64,000 bases of DNA from Leishmania infantum JPCM5 (Eukaryota > Euglenozoa > Kinetoplastea > Trypanosomatida > Trypanosomatidae): positions 601,929-665,928 of the forward strand of contig NC_009417.2 of the NCBI RefSeq assembly GCF_000002875.2. The letters run 5' to 3'. Position numbers and translations under genes: made by a program. Below the pieces are notes generated by a model. It ran no database searches and was not told the DNA's origin. It saw nothing but the letters and a program-made list of their open reading frames with translations. This document shows, one piece after another, positions 31,992-41,685 of this stretch; positions within the stretch are counted from its first letter, which is position 1, and each line of letters starts with the position of its first letter.

Positions 31992-32700
31992 AGGCGGCGT
32001 GTCGCCTTCTTTTTCTCCGCCTACTGCCACAGTGTGCAAGACTCGGAAACGGTGCCGAGAAGCGAAAACAGATTCGGGCTGAGAATGCCTCGTGGCCACC
32101 TTTTCTTTCTCTCTTCATCCCGCTACCGTGCACCGCTCTCTCCGTTTACATCTGTGCTTGCGTGTTGGCAATGATTTTTCTCTCACCGCCTACATTCGTA
32201 GAAGTCCTCTTCCTTCCCCCTTCCCTCTACCTGCTCCGCGTCTACCTCTGATGGTTGCGTTTTGCCTGAGAGGAGAGGAGAATGGGTGGGGGGGGGGGGG
32301 GGCATCGAGGCCTGTGCATTGTTTTGACTCTTCTGTGTGGGTGTGCGCTCCGCTTATGTTTCTTTTTGTTTTTGTTGTCTTCGTCTGCATTGTTCTTCTC
32401 TGTTCGTTTTCTTTCGTACATTTTCAGCTCTTTCTTTCCCTGTATGCGAGCTTCACGAAGTTGCTCGCGGTGGCAGTGGATGATCACTGTCGGTGAAGAT
32501 TGCTTGCCGTCGATGGCACCTGAATGGAAGACCTGCATGATCTTCCCTTTATGAGCGAGTGTCTGTGTGGACGTCGGTCTGCCTGCATCTCTCTCTCTCT
32601 GTGAGCATGTGATCTTCATCGCACAATCTCTTCGTGCTACAGTAGTGTTCGCCCGCGTGGCTTTTTACTCTTTGACTTCTCTGTCGCGCTGTGTTCAGCA

Positions 32701-32731
<31 letters not shown>

Positions 32732-33359
32732 ATATATGTATGTATATGTATATGTATGTATATATATGTATGCACGCGTGTGTGCGCGTGTGCCGGAGAC
32801 GTAAAGCAGCAACTACGGCTGTTGTCGCGTTGCGTGCGTGCATGTGTGTGTGTGTGTGTGTCAAAACTGGCGTATTCCGGAGGTGTTCAAAACGGGCAAC
32901 TCGAATACAGGTGGCATACAACAACAGAGGGTACATGAAAACTCCACCCGCCAGCACTCTCCTCCAAACATCCTCGCCTTCTTCTCCCTTACTTGATTTA
33001 GTGGAGGAGGCAAGAGCGATATGTGCGCAGGCCCCTTGGCTTTCCTAAAGCCGTTCCCTGCGGACGATGGCGCATCCCGCACGCACAGTCGGCGATAATG
33101 GGGAAGGAGGCGAATCTTATTTGGTGTTGCTCTCCCGTAGGCGTTGTCATGCTGATGGAATGAACTCAACTCGGCCGCCTCATTTGTGTTGCCCCTCCCC
33201 ACTCTTCTACCCCTTACCTTTCTCACTGCCTTATGCTATCTACTATCCCTTCTCCTTTCTCTGGTGCATCGTAACGAGCGTGATGATTATCTGAGAAGCA
33301 CTCGCGCCAGCACAGGCACAAGCGCATCACCCACGCACTTCCTCGTCGCCGCCGCCACA
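31992..33359. other. intergenic spacer with poly-G and TA near-palindrome
   Basis: 1.4 kb. It contains 15 consecutive G (32288-32302), a TA/CATA near-palindrome (32701-32772), a GT run (32843-32860) and a long pyrimidine tract (33189-33265). A tiny upstream frame, ATG-ATT-ATC-TGA, lies at 33281. Confidence 0.55.
32701..32772. repeat. TA-rich imperfect palindrome
   Basis: The left arm, built from CATATACATATATACATACATA, is nearly the reverse complement of the right arm (TATGTATGTATATGTATATG), differing by one 2-base step and joined through a pure TA run. It could extrude a cruciform in DNA or form a long AU hairpin in RNA. Confidence 0.55.
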
Positions 33360-34343
33360 ATGAGGACAGACAAATGCGTATCTGAGGCAGTGCAAACGTT
33401 CCGAGAGGCACAGAACCTGCTTTCTACCCTCTACACCCACCTCTCTGCACTGGAGAACATCATGACGCAGAAAGGCGCGCTGGTCGGAGCTGCGCGTCGG
33501 CGTGAGCAGTGCTTTGCGAAAGCGCTGCCTGTATCGCATTTCCTTTGCATGGATACGGGCACGGAAGAAAGTACGCCGCCGGAGGCTACAACGGCAGGCC
33601 CCAGCTGCGTGCACGCCACCTCTTCAGTGATGACTTCTCCACTGGGTGTACTGGCGGCGTTTTCGGCTTCCACAGTTCACCACCTTGTTGCCCAGCACCA
33701 GCGAGACGTGGAGGAGCTTCTCGGGGTCGTCTCCCGCATCACGCAGCAGTCTTGGCCGCAGAAGGTGGAGCAGCTCAAATCCAAGATTGCGCAGCTCGAA
33801 AGGGCGAGCGAAGTAGGTGAAGCACCTGGACATCCTCCGTCAGCGAGCGGTATTGCCGCCGTCTCGTCAACGCCTGCGTCATCCTCGTACTTTGCCACCG
33901 CCCCGGAGCTGTCCGTCGCGCTCTACGGCTTTGCCGCCTGCCTGCTGAAAATGGGGAGTGTGTTACAGGAAATGATGCTGGCGCTCCGCAAGGATGCCAG
34001 GCTCTCTCTCATGGCACACTCCGCTCCCTGTTCAGCCGCTCTGTTGACGTCCACCTCCGCCGACACGGCGAGTCACCTTGCCGCTATGCTGGCTCGCGAA
34101 GACAGGACGAGTGAAGGTATGTCCTTGCTGCCGATGCACTCCTCTCACTGGGGGTCCTTGAACGAGGCCACGTCCGCCTCGAGCCCCTTCTCTAGAGCAG
34201 CAGGCGTTCAGGCGGCACCGCTGCAGCCAATGCGGCTCGTGGACGCAGTGGGAAAGCTCAAGTCTTTCTTGGAGGGGCGCTGGAAGAGCTGCTGCGACAG
34301 CTACCTCGTTCCCGAATCGCACCTGCTGCTCGCCCTTGTTTAG
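33360..34343 (+). CDS. hypothetical protein, predicted helical
   Basis: 327 residues from ATG 33360, the first ATG after the pyrimidine tract apart from a 3-codon upstream frame. No family recognised. The N-terminal 60 residues (VQTFREAQNLLSTLYTHLSALENIM) and a second region (HHLVAQHQRDVEELLGVVSRI ... KVEQLKSKIAQLERA, about 100-150) are strongly helical with coiled-coil-like heptads. The middle is Ser/Ala-rich. The C-terminus (AVGKLKSFLEGRWKSCCDSY) is again helical. There is no signal peptide or membrane segment. The coiled-coil layout suggests a small subunit of a protein complex. It lies between the GST-like gene and the TauE-like transporter. Confidence 0.6.
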   Translation: MRTDKCVSEAVQTFREAQNLLSTLYTHLSALENIMTQKGALVGAARRREQCFAKALPVSHFLCMDTGTEESTPPEATTAGPSCVHATSSVMTSPLGVLAAFSASTVHHLVAQHQRDVEELLGVVSRITQQSWPQKVEQLKSKIAQLERASEVGEAPGHPPSASGIAAVSSTPASSSYFATAPELSVALYGFAACLLKMGSVLQEMMLALRKDARLSLMAHSAPCSAALLTSTSADTASHLAAMLAREDRTSEGMSLLPMHSSHWGSLNEATSASSPFSRAAGVQAAPLQPMRLVDAVGKLKSFLEGRWKSCCDSYLVPESHLLLALV

Positions 34344-34750
34344 CATCTTTACATAGTGATGTGGTGCCAAGAAGTACGTGTGTGCGCGGGCGCCTGAGGA
34401 TGGTTTTCCTGCCCTTCCTCTTTTTCGCTGGACGGGCAGTGTTTACTTCGATGAAGTACCGCCGTCCTCGGCGTCTCTGCGAGAGTGCTCGCGTCTCCCA
34501 CGTGAAGAGCATGGAATGGCAGACTAAGAGACAAAGGCAAAAACTGCCCAACGTCTTTTCGAGACGCACCGCAAACGCAGACGCAATTTTTCGACTCGAG
34601 TAGCCGCCGTGCTCTGTTGGCACAAAGATATATCTATCTATGTATATATATAGAGAGAGAGATGCGCATGCGCGCACGCAGTTTCGCTCTGCTTCTCTCC
34701 TCTGTCGATGGATCTCCGCATGCATATATGCCACCTTGTACACACGTACG

Positions 34751-34795
34751 TACACAAGCACATACGTACATACACAAGCACATACGTACATACAC
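34751..34795. repeat. 20-bp direct tandem repeat
   Basis: Two perfect adjacent copies of a 20-base unit (34751-34770 and 34771-34790, beginning TACACAAGCA) plus a partial third copy, within CA/TA-rich spacer DNA. Confidence 0.7.
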
Positions 34796-35775
34796 GCTCT
34801 CCTCCTCCTCCGCCTCCTCTCTTTTCTCTGCCAACTGCAGCCCTCTTTTGTTGTGGTTTCTTCCTTTTCTTCCTAGTTTGTGTGTGTGTGTGTGTGTTGT
34901 TGTATCCCCGTCACCTCTCTTTCTCCCCGTGCACGTCCAGCGTTTTCTTGTGATCCTACCCCCTCCCTGGTGCTGTGAAAGGGGTGGCAGTCGTTTCTGT
35001 TGTGGTCTCATCGCCTCCCCTCCCCCATTGGCGCATTCTTGAGTGAGCTATCACTGTTGGGGTGGTTTTTGTTTCGTGGTGCGTTGCTTCTCTGTAAATA
35101 TCGAAGTAGAACCGTTGCTCAGCTTTTGCAACCTCTACACGAACACAAGTCGACGCGTTGCTTTCCGTTTAGATGTTCCTCTTTTTTCTTTTGCTTCTTC
35201 TCCCTTCCTCCTCCCTTGCACCCCACCTTCGCCACCTCACTTCTCTCCCTTTCACTCAAGAATCGTCACGCTTGCGTGTGCGCGTCGGTGTGTGTGTGTA
35301 GGTGTGTGGGCGATCTTCCTCGTGCTTTCTTCTCGTTTTTCTTCCCCTGGGTAGACACTCATTTCGTGTCTGATCGGCTTTTGCCTTTAGGGGCATCTTT
35401 TTGTTTTTTGTTCTCCTCCTGCTCCTGCTGCTGCCTCTCTAACCTTGGGACATACACACCGATACCCTGCACTTTTGCAGAAGCAGCTCGACTCCCTCTC
35501 TTCCCTCTTTGCGAGTTGGGTGAGCGTGCTTGTGTGTGTGCGCGCGCTTCGCGTTTGTGTCGTGCCAAGGTGCTTCCATTACGCCCCAGTGGCATCGTTT
35601 TCAGTAAAAGATTGAAAGCCCATCACGTTCTTGTTTGATTTTTAAGCGCGGCATTTTCAAAAAGGACCGCGCTCTCTCTCTCTCTCACTACTGCGTTACC
35701 CAGGCTTGCCCACCGCCTTTGTCTCATCACCTCTCGAAACGACAGTGCATTCTCTTGCGAGGGAAGTAGCACTTA

Positions 35776-35821
35776 TTCCTTCCCTCCCCCTCCCCTTTCA
35801 AATCTCTTCACCTCATTGCAG
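35776..35821 (+). promoter_or_regulatory. strong spliced-leader acceptor candidate for the TauE-like gene
   Basis: A C/T tract of about 40 bases ends CCTCATTGCAG with AG at 35820-35821, leaving a leader of about 25 bases before ATG 35847. This supports 35847 as the start rather than in-frame upstream codons. Confidence 0.65.
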
Positions 35822-35846
35822 TACTTACGCACAGACGCGTGCAACA

Positions 35847-37859
35847 ATGACGAACGAGCAGACGACCACGTTCCTTGTGTACGTCACCTTGGCAGTGTTC
35901 AACTTTGCTTCCAGTATCATTCAGGGTGTCGCAGGTATCGGCGATGCCATCCTGATTCAGGTCCTGTGGCTTCTCGCTTGCAATCTGTCCGATGATTTCA
36001 ATAGAACCCCGCTTGGCGACTCACCGGTGCGCGCCGTGGCGCTCATCATGTACATTAGACTGCTCTTTATGTCGCCGCTGGTCGTCTATCTCGGCATCGA
36101 CGACAGCGTTTTCTCCAAGCAAATGACGATCATGATGGCCGTGCCGAGCACCATCCTCACAGTCGTCGGCGTCATCCTGTACACGAGGCTTGATGCCGAC
36201 ACCCTGAAGAAGATTCTCGGCTTTACTTGCTTCCTATTTGCCCTCGTGTACATTGGCATCATGATCTACCGCGTCTGGCGGAAGAAGAGGCAGGTCGAGG
36301 AATTGAAGTCGCGAAACGTCAAGTTGGTGGTGGAGGCCGACGCCCTGGAAGAGGAGGCACAGCTGAGCCTCAAGACCAGTATGGTTAATCTGCACGCCAG
36401 CTTTGTGCACAACGTGCCAAACAACAGTATTTTTGCCATGCGCCCCCCTCCTCCTGGCGGTCATGGCAGTCTTGATGTTAGAACTCTGTACATGGCCCCG
36501 CCGCCGGATTCGAGCATGCTGCATGGCTCGGCCGTGGCTATGCGAGGTAGCACGATTATCGCCCAGGGCGTCACAGCCGGCGAGATTGATGCGCGGACTG
36601 GCCTGCCAGCGGATACGACCGAGGCTTTCCTCAGCACCATCGGCGGCGAGGTGTTCGTGGGGCCCGAGACGCGGGCGCCGCGCGTGAACGAGGAGAACGT
36701 GCCGAAACTGACGCCGTCAAAGATCTCGCCATCGCGTACCATGACCTTCACCCGTGTCCGTATTAACCGCAACATCGACGCAAACGGAAAGATCAAGATG
36801 AGCACGAAAATCAGCGCGGCTGTGGCTGCGTCTCTTGCGGGTATCATGGCTTCCCTCACCGGCGTGAATGCCCCGCCGCAGATTATCTTCATTCTCCTCT
36901 TCGATGCCCCGAACTACATTGTGCGCGTCAACTTCAGTGCCCAGTCGATTCCCAGCAACGTCGTCCGGTTTATCATGGCCGTCTGGAACGGCTCCTTCAC
37001 CTGGGCCATGATTCCGCTGATGATCGACGTGGTCATCTTTGGCTTCGCCGGCGTGTTTGTGGGCAATCGCATCGGTCGCCTCCTTGGTCCGCAGAGTTTC
37101 AACGTGTTCGTTCTGTGCCTGCTGCTGCTCTGCTCGCTTGCCATGGTGGGCAAGTGGCAAAACTTCCTCATCATCTGCACAATCCTGACCGGCATCATCA
37201 CAGTCGCGTGCGGCTACCTTGAGAACAAGCGCAGCAAGCCCATCATTGAAAAGCAGCGGCTGTCGGAGCTCGAGGTGGAGAAGCGCTTGTACGATTGTCT
37301 GGAGGAACTGAAGCGCAGCAACAACAGCTTCATTCAGTCGAGGCGGTCGGTGTCGACGTTCACTACACTGGTACCCTTCCAGCGCACGAATCGTCCAAAG
37401 CCGATGTGGGAAGGTGCAAACTTCGACAACGACGATGAGGGTGCCGGGGATGAGCGGGAGCGGGATGCCACAGCATCGTCAGCGGCCGGCGCGACTCATG
37501 GCGAGTTGGGTTCGGTCAAGGGAGAAAAGAGCAGCTCTTTCGGTCATCCGTTGAGGCGTCACAGCAACCCTGCGCCACCGCCTACAGCAGCAGTCGCGAA
37601 TGGGGCTGAAGAGGTGTCCCCGGCAGCTGCAGCTGCCACCCATCCGGGCAGCGCTGCAGGCATGCGCCTCATTACGACGGTCAGGCGCCGCCCTGGCTAC
37701 CACACACCCAGTAGCAACAACAGCGACAAGGACGACCACAATCTCCCTAGCTCGAGCAGTACTATGCTGCATAATGACCAGTCCGCTCCGAGCGAGGTCA
37801 ATCACTGCCTCCCGGAGCTTCAATCGCCCTCGCTGCGCAGCATGAATAGCAACGTGTAG
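35847..37859 (+). CDS. TauE/SafE-family membrane transporter with large central loop and tail
   Basis: 670 residues from ATG 35847. Two hydrophobic halves, each of about four membrane helices, are at about 8-147 and 320-465. The first begins with the family's re-entrant-like motif (SSIIQGVAGIGDAILIQ). The second has the matching repeat (AASLAGIMASLTGVNAPPQIIF), followed by FAGVFVGNRIGRLLGPQSFNVFVLCLLLL-type helices (shown here only in part), a pattern typical of TauE/SafE (DUF81) permeases. In bacteria these export sulfite, sulfoacetate or other anions; the substrate here is unknown. Unlike the usual 250-300-residue bacterial forms, there is a polar loop of about 170 residues between the halves and a hydrophilic C-terminal tail of about 200 residues, rich in Ser, His and Pro and probably cytosolic. 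Confidence 0.75.
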   Translation: MTNEQTTTFLVYVTLAVFNFASSIIQGVAGIGDAILIQVLWLLACNLSDDFNRTPLGDSPVRAVALIMYIRLLFMSPLVVYLGIDDSVFSKQMTIMMAVPSTILTVVGVILYTRLDADTLKKILGFTCFLFALVYIGIMIYRVWRKKRQVEELKSRNVKLVVEADALEEEAQLSLKTSMVNLHASFVHNVPNNSIFAMRPPPPGGHGSLDVRTLYMAPPPDSSMLHGSAVAMRGSTIIAQGVTAGEIDARTGLPADTTEAFLSTIGGEVFVGPETRAPRVNEENVPKLTPSKISPSRTMTFTRVRINRNIDANGKIKMSTKISAAVAASLAGIMASLTGVNAPPQIIFILLFDAPNYIVRVNFSAQSIPSNVVRFIMAVWNGSFTWAMIPLMIDVVIFGFAGVFVGNRIGRLLGPQSFNVFVLCLLLLCSLAMVGKWQNFLIICTILTGIITVACGYLENKRSKPIIEKQRLSELEVEKRLYDCLEELKRSNNSFIQSRRSVSTFTTLVPFQRTNRPKPMWEGANFDNDDEGAGDERERDATASSAAGATHGELGSVKGEKSSSFGHPLRRHSNPAPPPTAAVANGAEEVSPAAAAATHPGSAAGMRLITTVRRRPGYHTPSSNNSDKDDHNLPSSSSTMLHNDQSAPSEVNHCLPELQSPSLRSMNSNV

Positions 37860-39165
37860 AGCGAATCAAAAGATGAGGATGTTACCCCAAAGCGGTGAGG
37901 CGAAGCTCGCTGTTGCGTTCTGCCACTTTTTTTTTTGACTCCTGCCGCTTTCTCCCTGATCCCCCCCTCCCTCCGATACATCAGCACACACACACACTTG
38001 TTCTCTGTCACAACAACAGACACACACATACACATGCGTCTTTGCGTCCGCCTTATGGAGGGGGATGGTGACGGCCTACGTGTGCGGGTGTGCTCCTTCG
38101 TCTCTCTCTCACTCACTGCGTGATGAAGGAGGGCTCAGACTACGCAGGAGAGGAGGTGGTGGTTCAATTTTCTCTGTTGTTATTGCTCGCTGTCTTGTAC
38201 TGATAAAAAAAGACAACGTTTTATGAGAGTTTGGTAGAAACGAACACTTGGAGATAGCGCAGCTGACCATGGGTGCTTCCAAGGAGGCAGGCACAAGAGG
38301 GGTGGCGGGTAATGTAGGAAACGTATATATATATATATATATATACATGCCCGCCCTACGAGTTGCAAGCCCTCCTCGGTCTCCCCTCCTCCTCCCCAAT
38401 TCAAATGTCCTCACCCTCCCCCCTCCACACGCACACACACTAGTTGATGCTGACCTCGACTCTTCTATACCGTGAAGAAACAAAGAATGCTGGACAAGAT
38501 GGTGCTGCGGCGTCCCTCGCCCACTCGCTCGTTATCATGCAGTATAGCAGCACCCTTTACGTTCGCCTTATCCTCTCCCCTCCCTCCCTTCCCTCTTCAT
38601 CCCTTTGCTATCCTACACACGCATACATGTGCACGGCGCACATCTGCTCTTTCCCTTCGCATGGTGTGTTTTCTTCCTTCTTCCTTCATCTCGCGTACTC
38701 AACAGCTCCATCCGCCGCACTCTACACAAATAGCAATCCATCTCAGTATTAGGGAGCGTAGGCACAGCGCAAAACAAAAAACGCCCCGTACCAGCTGTAC
38801 ACTTGCACAACAGAAAAAGTACCCCCACTTACGCACGCACGCACATCTACGGCGTACTTCCTGACAACACTCGATTTGACACAACTACTATTGCTGTTGT
38901 ACCTCATATTATTGGTATTGCTTACACTCCTCTAGCTCGCTCACTCTCTCCTTTCTCCCTTCTCTTGCTTTAAGTCTGTACGCGCCTCGGTCACGGCGCA
39001 GAGCCCCTTTTGTAGATCGGCCGCAAACACCTCCAGAACACTAGCGATTGTGTCACGCGCATTCGACTCCGTCGTTTCACATTTCGCATCGACACCTTCC
39101 CCACTACCACCACCTCGGCCCCTCAACCACATAGACAGCCGCCCCCTTCTCTTTCTTATTCAACA
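37860..39165. other. intergenic spacer with TA microsatellite
   Basis: 1.3 kb with a CA repeat (37985-37998), a (TA)11 run (38324-38345) and pyrimidine-rich sequence. AG at about 39132-39133 and a CT-rich tract immediately before ATG 39166 are present. No gene seen. Confidence 0.5.
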
Positions 39166-39957
39166 ATGACGGAGTTCAACCGCTACAACCACGAGGACAA
39201 GTCGACGTGGCTGAACGCCGTCGAGAAGCCGCAGGCGCCGCTGGAGGCCATCATCGACCCGTCCATTCTCGCGGCAGACTTCTGCAAGCTCGGCGACGAG
39301 GTGGCGAGCGTCGTGTCACCGGCGGGTGGCGCAGCGGAATGGATTCACGTTGACGTGATGGATGGGCACATGGTGCCGAACATTAGCATCGGCCCCGGCG
39401 TCGTCTCCTCTCTGCGCGCGCGCTTTCCGAATGTGTTTCTTGACGTTCACTGCATGGTGAGTGACCCTAAGCAGTGGGTCCCTTCCATAGCCAAGGCAGG
39501 CGGCTCCGGCTATACCTTCCACATTGAAGCAACGAATGACAGCAAGGATGTTGCGGAGTACATTCGCGCTCATGGAATGCAGGTCGGTGTGGCAGTGAAG
39601 CCGGCAACAAATCTCACCCAAGAGCTGAAGGATCTAATTGAGGGCCACTACGTGGATCAGGTGCTGGTCATGACTGTGGAGCCTGGATTTGGTGGCCAGT
39701 CTTTTATGCATGAGCGGCTTAGCTTCATCTCCGAGCTGCGTCGCAACTACCCACACCTAAACATTGGTGTTGATGGTGGCATTGGCCCCAGCACGGCGGA
39801 GCAGGCGGCCGACGCCGGCGCCAACATCCTGATCGCCGGTACGTCGGTGTTCAGGGCCGGCGACCGCAAGGCGGCCATCGAGGAGCTGCGCGCCTCGGCG
39901 AAGAGTGGCATCTGCAAGAACTCGAGGATTCAAAGGGCGCTACCAGGGACGAGGTAA
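39166..39957 (+). CDS. RPE: ribulose-phosphate 3-epimerase
   Basis: 263 residues; interconverts D-ribulose 5-phosphate and D-xylulose 5-phosphate in the non-oxidative pentose phosphate pathway. The full TIM-barrel family signature is present: DPSILAADF (31-39), HVDVMDG (61-67) with metal/catalytic His61 and Asp63, DVHCMV with His95, VMTVEPGFGGQ (168-178) and VDGGI with Asp203, then the phosphate-binding GTSVF. These are the metal-ligand set and both acid/base Asp residues, so the enzyme should be active. The first 25 residues extend beyond the bacterial enzyme and the C-terminus carries a basic tail (KNSRIQRALPGTR) without an obvious C-terminal glycosomal tripeptide, so location is open. Confidence 0.96.
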   Translation: MTEFNRYNHEDKSTWLNAVEKPQAPLEAIIDPSILAADFCKLGDEVASVVSPAGGAAEWIHVDVMDGHMVPNISIGPGVVSSLRARFPNVFLDVHCMVSDPKQWVPSIAKAGGSGYTFHIEATNDSKDVAEYIRAHGMQVGVAVKPATNLTQELKDLIEGHYVDQVLVMTVEPGFGGQSFMHERLSFISELRRNYPHLNIGVDGGIGPSTAEQAADAGANILIAGTSVFRAGDRKAAIEELRASAKSGICKNSRIQRALPGTR

Positions 39958-41685
39958 TCCGTAATGTGGCGAATTTGTTTTTTTTTCAAGAGGACCGTTC
40001 ATGAGGGACAGATCCGGCAGTGTCACACAAAGTTTAGCTTCTGGAGTGCGCCTTTGGTGCTTGACTGTGCAATCGTGACAAGTACACGTGTTTGTGTCTC
40101 CAGCCAACGACCTGGTGAGGGGGAGAGTAGAGGTAGAAAGGTTGCGCGAGTTAAACAAATGGCTACGCATAGGAAGTGGTGGGAGAAGGGAAGCGGTCAC
40201 GAGCGTCCCACCGAGTCCGCCATCCCCACCCCTTCTCAGTCCTGTTCTTTCACCTTGTGTTGGTTCTTGCTTTTTTTTTGGTGTCACGGTAAGAATATCA
40301 TATCTCTTTTACTTCTGCTCTGAACTATGTACTTCAACTCACAGACACTCGTCACCGTCTCTCCTCCCCCACCCCACCCCACCCCCCTCGCCGTTCGCCC
40401 GGCCCCATTTTTCTCGCGGTCTCGTCACAGTTCACTATGCCAGCTACGCACCCTCACCTCTGTGTTCGTTTGTCACGTCCCTATTGTTGATGCATCTCTC
40501 TTTTTGGTGTTTGCTTGCTTGTTTTTCATCCTTGCCTTTCCTGTCGACGTTGAGGCGCCGTATTGTACCAAGACATTCGCAGGTGCGGTCAGTGTCATCC
40601 CACTTCCACGCGCCCACCACAGGGCGGCGCAGTGACTGAAAGAGGAGGAAGTAAAGAGTAAGACGCGACTTTCCACACCGTAGCCGATTCTTTCACGTTC
40701 TCCCTTTTCGGGCCACCACTACCCCACTCCAGACAAGAATGCCATCGAGGGAAATGATGAGTCCCCAACACATACCCGCTAAGGCATCACCCTCCCGCCT
40801 CATTCTCCTGTGTGCTCTCCCCGCATCTCTACACGACCAGAGCAGCGTTCACGGCATCTTTCTGATTTTGACCAACCACGAGACCATCAGCATTGGCAAT
40901 GGGGAACTCTAGTGGGGGAAAAAATCGGAATGAAGCATATAGGGCGATAAGGGAAAACGTATCCACTCCAGCCATCCTCTGCCGTATTTCTTTCTACGCG
41001 TGCGAGTTGGCGTGTGTCTGTGTTTGCGTCTATGTTGTGGGGCGTCCCCCCCCCCCCCTCTCTCTCTCGACACGATGGCATAGTATCTACCTGTACAAAG
41101 TCCATTGGTGAGAAGGCAATATGCGCGGCCCCCTTCCCCGGACACACAGGTTGACAAATAAAAAGGAGCGCTACAGCAAAGGTGAAACAAAAAGGGAACC
41201 TCAGCCGTAGTGGGCACTCCACCCCCTCTGCCTGTGAGTTGTGAAAAGGAACAAAAAAAATGAGGGCAAAGCGGAAGCGGCAACGGCTGACGAGGGACCG
41301 CCCTCCTCCCGAATTGTCAACTCCTGCACTCTCTCGACGGAAGTGTTCATCAGTGTGGAGAACGCGAAAGGTGACGGCTCGCAACTGCAAGATACTCACC
41401 CCTCCTCGCCCAAATATGGTGAAGCATACGCATCAATGTATAGGTGTACGCCTCTGCGTGTGTGCAGGCATTTCTAAGCCTCTGGCCCGAGCATGAGTAC
41501 GAGTCTTACCACCGGCTCCCTCGCGGTCTCTTGTTTCGCATCAAATGGATCCTTTACTTTCTTGAGCTCGACAAACCCCGCTTCCCCTCTTGCTGCACAA
41601 ACCACGGGTTGACGGACAGCAGCGCACTGGCGCCACCCAGCGTGCGGTCTTTGCTCGTACTATTTTCTTTGTTTCGTTACTAGTA
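39958..41685. other. intergenic spacer
   Basis: 1.7 kb with T-, C- and A-homopolymers (for example around 40270 and a C-run at about 41046-41058). Pyrimidine tracts with AG near 41620 and at 41682-41683 precede the next gene. Short frames here look like low-complexity translation and none is supported. Confidence 0.5.

Larger units (their letters stand above)
34344..35846. other. intergenic spacer
   Basis: 1.5 kb with TATA/GATA-type simple sequence (34627-34660), a 20-bp tandem repeat (34751-34790), GT repeats (34877-34895, 35287-35300) and heavy pyrimidine content. No gene. Confidence 0.5.
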
